A DNA stretch of 6,068 bases, from NCBI GenBank assembly GCA_027083915.1, contig JALWML010000174.1, positions 1 to 6,068 on the forward strand, in the 5' to 3' direction. The stretch comes from Lysobacterales bacterium (GTDB lineage Bacteria; Pseudomonadota; Gammaproteobacteria; Xanthomonadales; Marinicellaceae). Below, one piece after another: positions 5,136 to 6,068 of this stretch; position 1 is the stretch's first letter; each line of letters starts with the position of its first letter. The position numbers were made by a program, and so were the translations under genes. The notes under the pieces are model-generated. The model searched no databases, was not told where the DNA came from, and saw nothing but the letters and a program-made list of their open reading frames with translations.

Positions 5136-5157
5136 TAACATTTTATACAAATATTAA
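5121..5157. other. AT-rich stretch, candidate DNA unwinding element
   Basis: By eye count 34 of 37 bases are A or T, with only one G and two Cs. It lies to the right of the last DnaA box. This is where duplex opening would be easiest, but AT-richness is the only evidence and it overlaps a candidate promoter. Confidence 0.35.
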
Positions 5158-5166
5158 GGCAAGGTT

Positions 5167-5994
5167 TTGAACACAAAAGCTCACCAGTTTTATCATATTC
5201 ATCTTATTTCAGATGGCACCGGTCAAACACTTGATACCGTCGCACGCGCGGCAATGGCCTGTTATAAAAACCATGATCCAATTCAACATATTTATGCATT
5301 GGTTCGTACTGCAAAACAATTAGATGCAGTTTTTGAAAAGGTAGAGCAAGAACCAGGTATTGTTTTATTTACAATGACTGACCCCCATTTGCGCCATCGA
5401 TTAGAAAAACACTGTGCTAAATTATCTATTCCTTCAGTTTCCATTCTTGATCCGGTAATCAGTTCTCTTCAGACATATTTAAATACAAAAAGTGAACCAG
5501 TTATAGGTGGTCAATATGATCTTAATACTCAATACTTTAGAAGAATGGATGCGTTAAACTATACGCTTATTCATGATGATGGCCAGCATTTGTCTGATAT
5601 TGCTGCGGCTGATATTATTCTTATCGGAATAAGCAGAACTTCAAAAACACCAACAAGTATTTATTTGGCTAACCGGGGAATGAAAGTTGCCAATATTCCT
5701 TTAGTCGTTGAAATTGGAATACCAAAAGAATTGGAAAATCTAGATCATCCAATGATTGTTGGTCTTGTTGCTTCAACTGACCGAATAGCTCAAATTAGAA
5801 GAAATCGACTCGATACTTTAAAAGAGCATAAAGAATCCACTTATGTAGATCGTCGTGCAATTACAGAAGAAATAAAATTTATGCGTAGCTTGTGTGCACG
5901 TAATAATTGGCCGGTTATCGATGTAACACGTAAATCAATAGTAGAAACTGCCGCATCAATTTTAAATTTATATAGTGATCTTGTAGAAAGTTAA
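5167..5994 (+). CDS. ppsR: PPDK/PEP synthase regulatory protein (DUF299, bifunctional kinase/pyrophosphorylase)
   Basis: Members of this family switch pyruvate,phosphate dikinase or PEP synthase off by nucleotide-dependent phosphorylation of an active-site threonine and on again by phosphate-dependent dephosphorylation (pyrophosphorylase). They thus control pyruvate-PEP interconversion in the cytoplasm. The 275-residue protein has the family's usual length. It opens with HIHLISDGTGQTL, has IHDDG (135-139), and carries the P-loop-like motif GISRTSKTPTS (154-164). Other family blocks are IPLVVEIGIPKEL (177-189) and YVDRRAITEEI (226-236). The TTG start (5167-5169) is supported by AAGG at 5156-5159 with 7-nt spacing; no in-frame ATG lies close enough to retain the conserved N-terminus. 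Alphaproteobacterial homologues usually target PPDK, but the target here is not in the window. It is the first gene right of oriC, and maf follows 4 bp after its stop, suggesting co-transcription. Confidence 0.95.
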   Translation: MNTKAHQFYHIHLISDGTGQTLDTVARAAMACYKNHDPIQHIYALVRTAKQLDAVFEKVEQEPGIVLFTMTDPHLRHRLEKHCAKLSIPSVSILDPVISSLQTYLNTKSEPVIGGQYDLNTQYFRRMDALNYTLIHDDGQHLSDIAAADIILIGISRTSKTPTSIYLANRGMKVANIPLVVEIGIPKELENLDHPMIVGLVASTDRIAQIRRNRLDTLKEHKESTYVDRRAITEEIKFMRSLCARNNWPVIDVTRKSIVETAASILNLYSDLVES

Positions 5995-5998
5995 ATTT

Positions 5999-6068
5999 AT
6001 GACCCAAACTCTAATTCTTGCCTCGGCCAGTCAAAGTCGTCGACAGTTACTGAATAATGCTGGTATTC
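5999..6068 (+). CDS. maf: Maf-family nucleotide pyrophosphatase, N-terminal fragment cut by window edge
   Basis: Only 23 codons plus one base are visible. They read MTQTLILASAS then QSRRQLLNNAGI, the typical Maf/YhdE/YceF opening with the SxSxxR(R) substrate-phosphate motif (residues 9-15) and the LL..AGI continuation. Maf proteins hydrolyse dTTP, UTP or modified nucleoside triphosphates to monophosphates plus pyrophosphate; which subfamily this is cannot be told from the fragment. The ATG begins 4 bp after the preceding stop codon, with only a weak purine stretch (AGAAAG) inside the end of the upstream gene, so translational coupling is likely. In Caulobacter-like genomes aroE and coaE follow, but those are outside this window. 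Confidence 0.9.
   Translation, partial: MTQTLILASASQSRRQLLNNAGI

Larger units (their letters stand above)
4802..5166. other. oriC: Predicted chromosomal replication origin (oriC)
   Basis: This 365-bp AT-rich gap between divergent hemE and the DUF299 regulator gene contains no open reading frame I can support. Its position matches the experimentally known Caulobacter crescentus origin and the predicted Rickettsia origin. Within it I see two exact TTATNCACA DnaA boxes, two 8/9 boxes and one 7/9 box, one exact CtrA box, a 12/13 IHF-like site and a very AT-rich stretch (34 of 37 A/T, 5121-5157) that could be the unwinding element. Genes on both sides are transcribed outward. There are no GANTC sites in it, unlike the Caulobacter origin. 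An inverted repeat GGTTTTC (5003-5009) / GAAAACC (5070-5076) brackets the rightmost DnaA box. Confidence 0.82.

Noticed and set aside
1..6068. Mobile elements, CRISPR arrays, tRNA or rRNA genes, or an accessory or defence system
   Set aside because: All gene space is accounted for by conserved housekeeping genes, gaps are short, and no regularly spaced repeats, transposase motifs or tRNA-like folds were seen.

Overview
The window looks like the replication-origin neighbourhood of a low-GC alphaproteobacterial chromosome. Three things point there. The gene order mnmG-mnmE-rho-hemE | DUF299 regulator-maf matches the region around the Caulobacter and Rickettsia origins. The Rho and HemE sequences read as ordinary alphaproteobacterial housekeeping proteins. 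The intergenic DNA also carries typical alphaproteobacterial cell-cycle motifs: DnaA boxes, a CtrA box, GANTC sites and parS. A few lines counted by eye give about 28-40% G+C. I cannot name a genus.

Layout, left to right. Positions 1-596 (minus) hold the N-terminal third of mnmG, cut by the window edge. A 165-bp gap follows with a near-perfect parS palindrome, three GANTC sites and a candidate mnmG promoter. Next is complete mnmE (762-2090, minus, GTG start), then a 159-bp gap with three more GANTC sites and a second, degenerate parS. Complete rho (2250-3533, minus) follows. The 221-bp rho-hemE gap has no gene but several inverted repeats that would fold in the rho leader. Complete hemE (3755-4801, minus) comes next, then a 365-bp AT-rich gap (4802-5166), the likely oriC. 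To its right are a complete PPDK/PEP-synthase regulatory protein gene (5167-5994, plus, TTG start) and the first 23 codons of maf (5999 to the edge).

Every gene is transcribed away from the 4802-5166 gap, which fits two replication forks leaving from there. MnmE and MnmG act together in modifying the tRNA wobble uridine. HemE makes coproporphyrinogen III for haem and related tetrapyrroles. Rho terminates transcription. The DUF299 protein adjusts pyruvate/PEP interconversion, and Maf hydrolyses non-canonical or surplus nucleotides. The genes are conserved housekeeping genes, and I see no mobile element, tRNA, rRNA, CRISPR array or accessory system.

The interest lies in the non-coding DNA: the oriC motif layout, two parS-like sites bracketing mnmE, GANTC sites packed into those same two gaps and absent from the origin gap, and a densely folded rho leader. 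Motif calls were made by eye from consensus matching, so they are predictions.
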